Origin: Tumidithrix helvetica
GTDB lineage: Bacteria; Cyanobacteriota; Cyanobacteriia; Pseudanabaenales; Pseudanabaenaceae
Direction of reading: 5' to 3'
Length of the DNA: 64,000 nucleotides
Assembly: GCF_965232925.1 (NCBI RefSeq)
Contig: NZ_CBDDRA010000018.1
Coordinates: forward strand, 62,001-126,000
Shown here: in pieces, positions 44,049-52,794 of the stretch
How positions within the stretch are numbered: the first letter of the stretch is position 1
Layout of the letters: every line of letters starts with the position of its first letter
Translations under genes and position numbers: made by a program
Notes under the pieces: model-generated
Seen by the model: only the letters and a program-made list of their open reading frames with translations
The model's database searches: none
Told to the model about the DNA's origin: nothing

Positions 44049-44150
44049 TATCGCAATCCTAAATTGCTTGAACGGAGTATGGCATGAGCTAGAAGCCCGT
44101 GCAGGCAAGATGCCTGTGCTACAAATTGCAACTCGTTTAGGATTGCTATA
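44049..44150 (-). repeat. MITE-like repeat, full copy (102 bp)
   Basis: The copy has clear inverted ends: GCAATCCTAAA (44053-44063) and TTTAGGATTGC (44136-44146), bounded by TAT. The palindromic core GCAGGCAAGATGCCTGT is at 44101-44117. The minus strand aligns end to end with 37896-37999. No coding capacity. Confidence 0.8.
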
Positions 44151-44211
44151 ACGAGTTCGATTCTGGATAGGTCTTTGAAACCTAAACCCTACAGCGCATT
44201 ATCATAGGCAA

Positions 44212-44994
44212 ATGAAAAGATATTGGCTGACGCTGAAATTATTTTGGGAAACCGCGATCGCTGCCGAGATGGAATATCGGCTCAATTTTGTTTTATCTGC
44301 CCTCAGTAGCATCGGGAATTTGGCAGGCAGTCTATTTGGGCTATTTCTGTTTTATCGCAACGGCTATACCTTTGCAGGATGGCGATGGGAAGAAGCTCTG
44401 ACGGTCTTGGGAACCTTTACAATTTTGCAAGGCTTTTCGAGTACTTTTTTAGTGCCCAACCTCAACCGCATCGTCGATCACGTCCAGCGCGGCACCCTAG
44501 ACTTTGTGCTGTTGAAACCTATTAGCAGCCAGTTTTGGTTATCGGCTCGTACGATCTCCCCTTGGGGCTTTCCCGATCTGATGTTTGGCTTTGCTGTCCT
44601 TGGCTATGCAGGCTTGCATTTGCAGTTGGGGGTAACCAATTATTTGCTGAGTGCCATTCCTTTGTTATTTGGTTTGATCAGCCTCTATAGTATTTGGTTT
44701 ATGTTGGGCGCAACCAGCATCTGGTTTGTCAAAATTTACAATGTCACCGAAGTACTCAGGGGTTTATTAGAAGCAGGACGCTACCCCATGGTTGCTTACC
44801 CCGTCGCCTATCGTTTCTTTTTTACGTTTGTAATGCCCGTGGCTTTTCTCACCACAGTTCCATCGGAGACTTTGCTAGGCAGGGGCGATCTGACTTGGAT
44901 TGTGGGATCGGGGGGCTTAGCGATCGCGCTATTCATGGCTTCTCGTGTTTTCTGGCGATTTGCCTTGCGCTTTTATACCAGTGCCTCTAGCTAA
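44212..44994 (+). CDS. ABC-2 family transporter permease
   Basis: The 260-residue protein has six hydrophobic segments and matches the DUF990-type ABC-2 permeases (ALTVLGTFTILQGFSSTFLVPNLNRI, RGTLDFVLLKPISSQFWLS). Such subunits pair with a second permease and an ATPase to export drugs, lipids or glycans. No ATPase gene is adjacent, so the substrate is open. The start ATG at 44212 follows the repeat by 61 bp. Confidence 0.82.
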   Translation: MKRYWLTLKLFWETAIAAEMEYRLNFVLSALSSIGNLAGSLFGLFLFYRNGYTFAGWRWEEALTVLGTFTILQGFSSTFLVPNLNRIVDHVQRGTLDFVLLKPISSQFWLSARTISPWGFPDLMFGFAVLGYAGLHLQLGVTNYLLSAIPLLFGLISLYSIWFMLGATSIWFVKIYNVTEVLRGLLEAGRYPMVAYPVAYRFFFTFVMPVAFLTTVPSETLLGRGDLTWIVGSGGLAIALFMASRVFWRFALRFYTSASS

Positions 44995-45222
44995 GACATT
45001 GAGCTAAGACATTGAGCTGGAATTTACTGAAAAGCTAAATCTGTGTGAGGTTTCTTAAAAACCTATAGGGCTTTTGATATGCTTATGAAAGATAATCTAC
45101 GATCTCGATCTGTTTACTTTTAAGAAACAAAGCTAAGAAAACAGGCTGTTTTACTCTTTATAGCTAAATTCTTTTAAACTGTCCCGATTTGACCTCTCGC
45201 TTAACCCCTCTGCCTAGAACCT

Positions 45223-45735
45223 ATGCCTAGATCTCAACGCAACGATAATTTCGTCGATCAAACCTTCACCGTCATTGCTGACACCATTCTCAAACTATTT
45301 CCTGCTAGCCAAAGAGAAAAAGAGGCTTTTGCCTATTACCGTGATGGCATGTCAGCCCAGGGCGATGGCGAATATGCTGAAGCCTTATCAAACTATGAAG
45401 AGGCTTTAAAGTTAGAGGATAACGCCTACGATCGCAGCTATGTTCTCTACAATATGGGGTTGATTTTTGCTAGCAATGGCGATCATGACAAAGCTTTAGA
45501 GCACTATCAGCAAGCGATCGATTTAAATCCCCGTCTGCCACAAGCTTTAAATAATATTGCCGTGATTTATCACTATAAGGGCGAGCAATCAGAAGACGAA
45601 GAAACCGCAGAAGAATTTTTTACCCAAGCTGCCGAATATTGGGTTAGAGCAGTTCGCATTGCTCCGAACAACTACATTGAGGCGCAAAACTGGTTAAAAA
45701 CAACGGGTAGAGCCGATATCAACGTATTTTTCTAA
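45223..45735 (+). CDS. ycf3: Photosystem I assembly protein Ycf3
   Basis: Ycf3 is a TPR protein that helps assemble photosystem I on the thylakoid surface. The 170-residue length is normal, with the N-terminus NDNFVDQTFTVIADTILKLFP and three TPR units (about 35-68, 72-105 and 122-155; motifs AEALSNYEEALKLE, YNMGLIFASNGDHDKALEHYQQAI, YWVRAVRIAPNNY). All are well conserved. Confidence 0.96.
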   Translation: MPRSQRNDNFVDQTFTVIADTILKLFPASQREKEAFAYYRDGMSAQGDGEYAEALSNYEEALKLEDNAYDRSYVLYNMGLIFASNGDHDKALEHYQQAIDLNPRLPQALNNIAVIYHYKGEQSEDEETAEEFFTQAAEYWVRAVRIAPNNYIEAQNWLKTTGRADINVFF

Positions 45736-45855
45736 TTAGCGTTTAGCGTTTAGCCATTGGCTGTTAGCTTTTTTAAAGCGATGCAGTCAGCGATCGCGTG
45801 ATGAATGCTTGTATAGTCTTGTTTGCGATTTAACTTACTGCCTAATTTCGATTTT

Positions 45856-46146
45856 ATGATTGACAGAAAACAAGTACAGCACGTTGCCAATTTAGGCAGA
45901 TTGCATTTAAGTGAAGCCGAGGAAATTGCTTTCACCTCCCAGCTAGACAGCATTTTGGATTACTTCCAACAGCTCAACGAGTTAGATCCCCTCTTAGAAG
46001 GAGTGGAACCCACAACCCGCGCGATCGCCACCGTAAACATCACTCGCCCTGATGTTTTAGTTCTCAATGACGATCGAGAAGCTCTATTAGACTGCGCTCC
46101 CGAACGAGAAGATGACTTTTTCCGAGTTCCCCAAATCATGGGCTAA
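45856..46146 (+). CDS. gatC: Asp-tRNA(Asn)/Glu-tRNA(Gln) amidotransferase subunit C
   Basis: The 96-residue protein is the small subunit of GatCAB that bridges GatA and GatB (VQHVANLGRLHLSEAEEIAFTSQLDSILDYFQQL; LREDDFFRVPQIMG type C-terminus). I chose the ATG at 45856 because it yields the usual family length; a TTG at 45823 would add an untypical 11-residue leader. gatA lies at 11283-12755. Confidence 0.93.
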   Translation: MIDRKQVQHVANLGRLHLSEAEEIAFTSQLDSILDYFQQLNELDPLLEGVEPTTRAIATVNITRPDVLVLNDDREALLDCAPEREDDFFRVPQIMG

Positions 46147-46235
46147 CGTTTTGGGAAAGCAGAAATTCTAATCATGAGAGTAATGGGAATGTGCTGTGGG
46201 CGCTGACGGATCATCTGAGCAGGGTGCTGGATGTG

Positions 46236-47099
46236 TTATGAAATTTCATCAGGGTCTAAACCAAGTGCTATAAGCCTTTCGGCAAGACGTTGTGCTTTTT
46301 GTTCGGCTTGTTCTTTCGCCAGACGTTCTTGGAGTTTTTCACTACGTTCGCGATCGGCGATCGAACGTTCTTGGTTAGCGATCGCCTCGGCTTGTTGTTG
46401 AGCAGCCTCCGCTTCACGCCTAGCCTGTTGCTCAAACGATCGCTCTAATTCAGCCTGCGATCGCTCCAATTCAGCCTGATATCTAGCTTGTTCCGCCTCA
46501 GCATAAGACCTTAAAATCTGATTAGAGATCGGATCGTAAAAACGGAACTTCTTATCAGAATACAAATGCAGATCCAAACCCAACACCTCACTATGAAGCG
46601 ACAACGTACCATCAGGCAAAGTTAAGGCAGCGATCGCAACATATTTTCCATTCTCTAAACGCACTCCCTGTAAAGAAGCAGGCTTTAAATATTCACCCGA
46701 AGGATCGTACTGAAAATATTCTTTTACGCCCAAAGCTCGATAAATTAATGGATTTTGTTCGCGGTCTTTTGTTACTGTTCCTTTAGAAGTGACTTCCAAA
46801 ACAAAATCAGGTGCTTTTCCATCATCTTTCCCAATTGTATAACTAACTCTATCTTCGTTGCTCATGCCAAAAACAACAAAAAGATCTGGTGCGACTCTTT
46901 TTTCTGCTAGCTCTTCTTGATAACGAATAAACAGATTTCCCGAAACGTAGACATTCTGTTGTTTCTCAAACCACAGCCTTAATGCCTCGGTTGTATAGCT
47001 TAAATTTCGCCGCTGTTTATCACCTTCGGGCATCGGCTCAAAGTCCTCATCAGGCAGTTCTATTTTTGAAGTTAGCTTGTGATTACCCGAAATTGTCAT
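46236..47099 (-). CDS. Uma2-family (DUF820) protein with C-terminal coiled coil
   Basis: Residues 1-200 are a Uma2-type domain (restriction-endonuclease-like fold; RVAPDLFVVFGM, PDFVLEVTSKGTVTKD, KEYFQYDPSGEY), in which D...E-x-S takes the place of the usual catalytic D...E-x-K. Residues 205-287 form a long Glu/Ala/Gln-rich coiled coil with QAELERS repeats. The family is strongly expanded in cyanobacteria and has no proven function. The altered catalytic Lys (EVTSKG) is normal for this family. Confidence 0.8.
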   Translation of the reverse strand: MTISGNHKLTSKIELPDEDFEPMPEGDKQRRNLSYTTEALRLWFEKQQNVYVSGNLFIRYQEELAEKRVAPDLFVVFGMSNEDRVSYTIGKDDGKAPDFVLEVTSKGTVTKDREQNPLIYRALGVKEYFQYDPSGEYLKPASLQGVRLENGKYVAIAALTLPDGTLSLHSEVLGLDLHLYSDKKFRFYDPISNQILRSYAEAEQARYQAELERSQAELERSFEQQARREAEAAQQQAEAIANQERSIADRERSEKLQERLAKEQAEQKAQRLAERLIALGLDPDEIS

Positions 47100-47176
47100 A
47101 GCGGTACTCCAAGTCAGGTCATATTCGTTTACAACCTAGCATATTTAACACCCAACTAGGAGCAAACCGAATGAGA

Positions 47177-48340
47177 CTATTCTGTCGATCTCGTCATCGG
47201 CGCAGTTGGAGGCGATGAGTTGGGTAGGCGGACAGTAAAATTTACGATCGCGCGATCGTAAATTTTCATCAGACGCTGTGTGTGGACTGCCAGCGTAAAT
47301 TCTTGATGGAACCAAGTATTTCCAACTTCACCCATACTTTTAGCTTTAGGATAGTTCTCCGATAGTTCAGTAATTGCCGCTGCGAGTTTTTGGATGTCGT
47401 TTGCAGGTACGAGGATCCCTGTTTCCCCATCTTTGACATGTTCGGGAATGCCTCCGACGGCACTGGCAATAATAGGGCGAAAACGGGCATAGGCTTCTAG
47501 GGTGATAATTCCCGCAGGCTCAGGCCAGACACTGGGGAAAACTACAGAAAAACTTCTCTCATAGAGTGCTTCTAGCTGTTCGCCGCTACACCAGCCATGC
47601 CATGTAATCCGATCGCTTACGCCCAGATCGACGGCTAATTTTTGGACTTTGGGTAAATACCAGCCTTCCCCTGCAATATCTAAATGAATGCTGCGATCGA
47701 GCTTCTGTAAGGCTTTTAAAAGCCAGTCAAGTCCTTTGTCAGGAACGATTCGCCCTGCAAACAAAATGTGGCGGTCGCGATGAATAGATTCTGTCAGTGG
47801 TGTGCTGGCAACCTTTGGAATCGTAATGCCATAGCGGAGGGTGACAACTTGTTCGGGTGCTAGCCCATTGCGGATAAACTGCGATCGGACATAATCGCTG
47901 TTGGCAATTACAGGAATCTTAAACTGCTTGAGTGCATTAAATCCCTGATAGGCACGTTGGAAGTTCTCTACAATTCGCTGAGGACGGCGGCTACCACAAC
48001 CATCGACGATATGCCCCCAAGTGCAGCCTAAATAGGACATCGGACGATCGCAGCAGACTTGCCCTACTGAGAAGTATTTCGTACCGCTAGGACAGTAGGA
48101 ATCGTGATTGTGCGCTGTAAAGATGGTGGGACATTCGCCGCGCAGTTGGGGCAATTGTTTATCTTCGTGCAGATGTAACAGTTTAAATTGACTCTGATCG
48201 ACATCCACTAAAGTAGCGATTACACCTGTATTAAAAGCAGAGGGCATCGCAGAAAACAAGCCCTGCACGTAGGTTTTAACCCCTCCTCCCGCTGTCGCTA
48301 GTGTTTCCGAGCAGTGATAGATCTTGTCAGACTCAATCAT
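47177..48340 (-). CDS. Group 1 glycosyltransferase (GT4 type)
   Basis: The 387-residue GT-B glycosyltransferase has the nucleotide-sugar domain motifs FAGRIVPDKGLDWLLKAL and PSVWPEPAGIITLEA (E-x7-E). It overlaps the next gene by 4 bp (start at 48340, stop region from 48337), so both are co-translated. A 30-bp perfect palindrome lies inside the last codons at 47237-47266. Acceptor unknown; surface glycan synthesis is likely from context. Confidence 0.88.
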   Translation of the reverse strand: MIESDKIYHCSETLATAGGGVKTYVQGLFSAMPSAFNTGVIATLVDVDQSQFKLLHLHEDKQLPQLRGECPTIFTAHNHDSYCPSGTKYFSVGQVCCDRPMSYLGCTWGHIVDGCGSRRPQRIVENFQRAYQGFNALKQFKIPVIANSDYVRSQFIRNGLAPEQVVTLRYGITIPKVASTPLTESIHRDRHILFAGRIVPDKGLDWLLKALQKLDRSIHLDIAGEGWYLPKVQKLAVDLGVSDRITWHGWCSGEQLEALYERSFSVVFPSVWPEPAGIITLEAYARFRPIIASAVGGIPEHVKDGETGILVPANDIQKLAAAITELSENYPKAKSMGEVGNTWFHQEFTLAVHTQRLMKIYDRAIVNFTVRLPNSSPPTAPMTRSTE

Positions 48341-49524
48341 GTCATTCCCCCTCTAATTAGTCCCAAATTGCTGAATATTTGTCTTATATCTTGGTTGTAG
48401 CGGACTTGGGTATGTTGCATCGCCATGTTACGAGCGGCTTTTCCCATTTCTAGGCGCATTGACTCCTGTTCCGATAAGTAGCCTAATTTCTGGGCGATCG
48501 CCTCAACATCTCTAGGCGGAACCACAAATCCATTCACACCTTCCTGAATGATATCGGCAGCCCCACAATAGGAAGTCACGATCGCAGGCAACCCACAGGC
48601 CATCCCTTCTAGTGCCACCACGCCAAATCCATCTTCGACAGAAGGCATCACCAAGACCGAACAACGGCTAAAGATTTCAGTTGGATCTTTTTGTTTGAAG
48701 TCCCAAATCTCTTGCTTGATATTGGCATGTTGTGACAATGTATCTTCAATCAAGATTCTCATGGCACGCGTAGAATAGCCACCCACCAAAAGCAGCTCTG
48801 AATTTGGGATCTGGGCTTTTAGAAATGCAGGAATTAGGTAATGCACGCCCTTGCGCGGATCGATTGTGCCCACGTATAGAACCCGAAACACAGAATCTTC
48901 ATCTTTTTTAGGGGTGGGATGGAACCTCACCGTATCGACAACAGGTGCGATCGCTGCCAACTTCTCAGCCGCAAAGCCTGCATCGATAAAGGTCTGTTTT
49001 GCAACTTGCGAATTTACCAAAATAAAGTCTGCCAGAGCGCATTCTTTGGCAAAGCGATCGAGCATTTTAGGGTGCATGGTTGCCACCGCTGCATCTTTGA
49101 GCAGATCGACCTCCTGTCGAATTTGTGCCTGCATAAATGGTAGGTAGGTATTGAGGCAATACATCCAGACTTTTGTGCCCTTTGCCTTGGCGGCTTTAAA
49201 GCTGAGGTATGACTGACCTGCCACCCCGATCAGCAGATCGCAAGACTCCGATTGAATCCGTTTACTTACTTGGCGATCGAAATAGATATCAGCAAGCAGC
49301 GTCGCTAAATCGCGGCGACGGCGAACAATCGGTGTGGATAGAATGCGTTGGCTCCAAACAGAAAACCCTAGGGCATGAACGGGAAAGTCAGCCGTAGGCT
49401 GCCCATACCCCGCACAATAGACAGTAAGTTCACCTAATTCTCGCAACCCTTGAGATGCGCGATTTAAGAAATTTCCCTGTCCCCCTGCTCCCCAAGGATT
49501 GTTACAAGCTAGGCTTATCTTCAT
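48337..49524 (-). CDS. Group 1 glycosyltransferase (GT4 type)
   Basis: The 395-residue GT-B enzyme has the C-terminal motifs YVGTIDPRKGVHYLIPAF and PSVEDGFGVVALEGMACGLPAI. The N-terminal AGGQGNFLNRASQGLREL is typical of GT4 enzymes. It is the first gene of the two-gene overlapping pair and follows the GT2 gene on the same strand after 62 bp. Confidence 0.9.
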   Translation of the reverse strand: MKISLACNNPWGAGGQGNFLNRASQGLRELGELTVYCAGYGQPTADFPVHALGFSVWSQRILSTPIVRRRRDLATLLADIYFDRQVSKRIQSESCDLLIGVAGQSYLSFKAAKAKGTKVWMYCLNTYLPFMQAQIRQEVDLLKDAAVATMHPKMLDRFAKECALADFILVNSQVAKQTFIDAGFAAEKLAAIAPVVDTVRFHPTPKKDEDSVFRVLYVGTIDPRKGVHYLIPAFLKAQIPNSELLLVGGYSTRAMRILIEDTLSQHANIKQEIWDFKQKDPTEIFSRCSVLVMPSVEDGFGVVALEGMACGLPAIVTSYCGAADIIQEGVNGFVVPPRDVEAIAQKLGYLSEQESMRLEMGKAARNMAMQHTQVRYNQDIRQIFSNLGLIRGGMT

Positions 49525-49586
49525 ACCTAATTAATTTGACATATAGGGTTTTCTTAGGGTTTTCTTAGAAATACTAACAACCATCT

Positions 49587-50537
49587 TTACAATTTATCCG
49601 CTTTGCTAGCCATAATTTTTTGCAACCCTAAAGAGAGGGTTTTTAAAAAGAATTTAAGGGTTTTGAGGTCAGGATGTCTCTTTAAAACTTTGAACCCTAA
49701 TTTTAACAGATCATTTCCAGAACCTTCTTTAAGGTAAAAATTTCTAGCATAAAAGGAATCAAAGAAAGATATGACAGGGGCAAGCTGATTTTCACTGAGC
49801 TTTTGATTTAGAAATCGATCTTGCGCTAATAAAAACTCCCTAGATTCTGGTTTGCGCTGTGATACTTCAGCGGCATACCAATTATTCTTGCCATGCACGC
49901 GATACTGACTTAAGAGATCTTCCACACCATAGACTTCGCCCAGCAATGAAGCTGCTCTCACGATAAAACTATCCGCAGAAATATTCACGGATTCGGGTAG
50001 AGGAAAGATTTGCTGAGCTAGTTCGCGGCTGAGAGAGAGACCACTTGTGGGGGCAGCATTGTGGGGAATATAGGCATCTTTACAAGCCATCGCATACAAA
50101 TTAGGTGGCAGAAAATCGCAAAAGAGATCGGGGCGGCGGTATCCTAACAAGTTTCCATCTTCATCGATCGCTTCTAGCATGTTGAAGATCATCACTTTCC
50201 GATTTTGTCGCGTTCTCTCAACAAATGCCTCAACGACTTTACTCACCTTATTTGGCAAAAACGTATCATCAGAATCTAAAAAACAGAGAATGTCTCCGTT
50301 ACTAGCATTAAAGCCAACATTAAATGCAGAAGCTTGCCCACCGTTAGGCTTGAGAATTGGCACGATCGCATCGCCAAAACTAGCGACAATTTCTTTAGAA
50401 GCATCTATGGAGCCGTCATCAACCACAACGATCTCGATCGGACGATAGGTCTGGGCTAGCGCACTTTCAATCGCCTGTTTGAGATAGCGATCGTAGTTGT
50501 AATTATTAATTAAGATGCTGACTAGGGGGGAAGACAT
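49587..50537 (-). CDS. Family 2 glycosyltransferase
   Basis: The 316-residue GT-A enzyme has SPLVSILINNYNYDRYL at the start, VVVDDGSID, and a FLDSDD motif (DxD type) for metal and nucleotide-sugar binding. It belongs to the cluster of minus-strand glycan genes between 47177 and 52680. Confidence 0.9.
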   Translation of the reverse strand: MSSPLVSILINNYNYDRYLKQAIESALAQTYRPIEIVVVDDGSIDASKEIVASFGDAIVPILKPNGGQASAFNVGFNASNGDILCFLDSDDTFLPNKVSKVVEAFVERTRQNRKVMIFNMLEAIDEDGNLLGYRRPDLFCDFLPPNLYAMACKDAYIPHNAAPTSGLSLSRELAQQIFPLPESVNISADSFIVRAASLLGEVYGVEDLLSQYRVHGKNNWYAAEVSQRKPESREFLLAQDRFLNQKLSENQLAPVISFFDSFYARNFYLKEGSGNDLLKLGFKVLKRHPDLKTLKFFLKTLSLGLQKIMASKADKL

Positions 50538-50610
50538 ATCTCTATTTCGGATCGAGTTGAACTATTATCGAAAAAAATGTCGAAAAAGCAAGGGAGAATT
50601 CTTGTAAAAC

Positions 50611-51729
50611 TCAGCCCGAAGTAGGTTGTTCTTTAGATAGCTTTTTGATCGCAATTTTACCAAGATTTTGACCAGGAAGCTCGATAAATTGATAGGTTAA
50701 GGTTGCGACTAAGCAAGTTCCAAGCAATAGAATGATGAAGAGTAACCCTAGTTGAAAAATTGGAGATAAAGAGCCAGCAACCAACTTTGTTAGAGCTAAT
50801 GAGGGGGCTATCAGGGCAAAATGAACAATGTAAGCGCTATAGCTGATTTTACCGAGATGGCAAGTAAATCGATTGACAATAAACTCAAATGGATGAAGAA
50901 AGAGCGCTAGTGTGAGTGTTAGAAAAACAAGTCCGTAGGGAAAAATCTTGGGAATAAAAACATAGCCTTCATAGGCTAACGCTACAAAAAAGAAGCAAGA
51001 TAAAAGTAATAGTACTAGTGCTAATTGTTGTCGCTCTTTAGAAAATTCTAGCGATAAAAAATTGGATGCTTGAAGCTTAAGAAAAATGAAGTAAAAAACG
51101 ATGCCAAGGCAAAAAATTGGCATCTGATTGGGTAGCCAGTAAAATAAAAACCTTCTCCAAATATCTGCATCTGCGATCGCAGAAACTTTAGATAGACCCA
51201 TACTTTGAATAATGCTTAACAGTAGAGTGATGAATGTTAACCATATTGCTTGATTTAAGCCCTTAATCTTGACAAATAGATAAGGAATTAAGCAATAAAA
51301 TACCATCTCTACACCAACAGACCAACCACCAGGAACAACATTATTAATCCAATAGGGGTTAAGTCCATGCATGAAAAAGAGCGTGGCAATAATACTTGGA
51401 AGCGTAACCCCATAGACTTCTCCTGGACGAACCTGCAAACCATCGATCGCAAGATAAAGAACGAGCCCAAAATAAAAGAGGGGCGCAATCCGAAAAAAGC
51501 GCCGAATAAAAAAATTGAGCGTTGGATTTTGTTCTTCCTGTCGATTATGTACGGACAGAAAAAGGGTAAAAGCACTTAAAAAGAAGAAAAGCTGTACTCC
51601 TCGTGCTCCTTGATCGCTCAATGTTTTCAGAAAACTTGGTAAGCCTGTTATACCTTGATTAGAATGATGCCAAATTACAAGTGCGATCGCAAGTCCGCGC
51701 AGTGAATCAATAAATGCAAATCGTTTCAT
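50611..51729 (-). CDS. Acyltransferase 3 family membrane protein
   Basis: The 372-residue protein has about ten hydrophobic segments and the family start FIDSLRGLAIALVIWHHS with R11 and the catalytic H21-H22 region. Members O-acetylate or otherwise acylate sugars of surface polysaccharides. Its place among glycosyltransferase genes supports that role. Confidence 0.88.
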   Translation of the reverse strand: MKRFAFIDSLRGLAIALVIWHHSNQGITGLPSFLKTLSDQGARGVQLFFFLSAFTLFLSVHNRQEEQNPTLNFFIRRFFRIAPLFYFGLVLYLAIDGLQVRPGEVYGVTLPSIIATLFFMHGLNPYWINNVVPGGWSVGVEMVFYCLIPYLFVKIKGLNQAIWLTFITLLLSIIQSMGLSKVSAIADADIWRRFLFYWLPNQMPIFCLGIVFYFIFLKLQASNFLSLEFSKERQQLALVLLLLSCFFFVALAYEGYVFIPKIFPYGLVFLTLTLALFLHPFEFIVNRFTCHLGKISYSAYIVHFALIAPSLALTKLVAGSLSPIFQLGLLFIILLLGTCLVATLTYQFIELPGQNLGKIAIKKLSKEQPTSG

Positions 51730-51741
51730 CTCGATAGAAAC

Positions 51742-52680
51742 CTATTCATAAAAGCCTGATGATTGACCAGTTTGTAAAACCTTTGCGATCGCATTCTTTA
51801 TGCGTTCCATAAAACTGGGCGGTTTGGGAGTTTGCAAAGACTTAATCTGTGGCATTAAATGCTCGTTGACAACGTATCGACGATCGTGAGCATCATAATC
51901 TAACGCTGATGCTTCTAAAATTCTTGATTCCCAAGAATCTTGAAAAGTCTCAACTTGATCTTGGCGAGAGAGTTTGGTGGGGTCTAAAATCTTTGACTTC
52001 CAGTCATTCTGCATTTCGTGACTAAAGTCTTGATTGACCACATTCACAGTGCGAGTACTTAAGCGACCCTGAATTTGCCGAGGCGAGCGATATTGAAAAT
52101 GCTTTAGCCAAATTCTGACTGGATAGGGTTCTCCAGCCAGTGAAGCAGAGGGCCATGCATTATCTTCTTCCCATTGCAAGTTAGCTTCATCCCTAAAGAA
52201 ACGACGCTCTGACCAATTGTTCCTGTAGTATCGTAGCTTTGTCTCAACTGGAACAGAATCCGCATAGAGTTCAGGATTCTGTTTATACTGAGCGAGATCG
52301 ATATCCGTAAAGTAGTATTGGAAACTAGCACTCCATACCATCTTGTAATGTTCTGGAATCTTAGCTAAAAAGATGCGGGGATTATCTATGTAAAATTCAT
52401 CTGCATCAAGACGACACCACCAATCGCCTGGCTGGCTTTTGCTCCGATAGTACCGAAACACCTCACCTCGAAGGCTACCTCTAAAAACAGCATCATCTTT
52501 TTTATAAGGAATAATCTGACTGGGATACTGCTCAGCCAATTCTAGAACTTGTTCCCAAGAATTATCTGTGCTGCCGTTATCGTACACATATATGTAGTCA
52601 CACCAGGCAGTTGCCGATTTGAGGGTCTGAGCAATCACATCAGCCTCATCCTTTGCCATGCATATTCCATGAATTTTCAT
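51742..52680 (-). CDS. Glycosyltransferase with GT-A fold (GT2-4/GT92-like)
   Basis: The 312-residue protein begins with MKIHGICMAKDEADVI and has DNGSTDNS and the DxD-type motif CRLDADEF, which is typical of glycosyltransferases that recognise short pauses of the form NEADII. The N-terminal segment resembles the glycosyl transferase family 2_4 group. It ends the minus-strand row and faces the plus-strand membrane transferases across 114 bp. Confidence 0.8.
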   Translation of the reverse strand: MKIHGICMAKDEADVIAQTLKSATAWCDYIYVYDNGSTDNSWEQVLELAEQYPSQIIPYKKDDAVFRGSLRGEVFRYYRSKSQPGDWWCRLDADEFYIDNPRIFLAKIPEHYKMVWSASFQYYFTDIDLAQYKQNPELYADSVPVETKLRYYRNNWSERRFFRDEANLQWEEDNAWPSASLAGEPYPVRIWLKHFQYRSPRQIQGRLSTRTVNVVNQDFSHEMQNDWKSKILDPTKLSRQDQVETFQDSWESRILEASALDYDAHDRRYVVNEHLMPQIKSLQTPKPPSFMERIKNAIAKVLQTGQSSGFYE

Positions 52681-52794
52681 TCTTTCATCATGTATACTTC
52701 AGAACAGTGGGATCTAGGTTAACACAAAGTCCTAAGAATTTTGGTAGTCTCAATTTGAAACCATTCAAGTTCATACTAGATAAAGATAAAGTCC

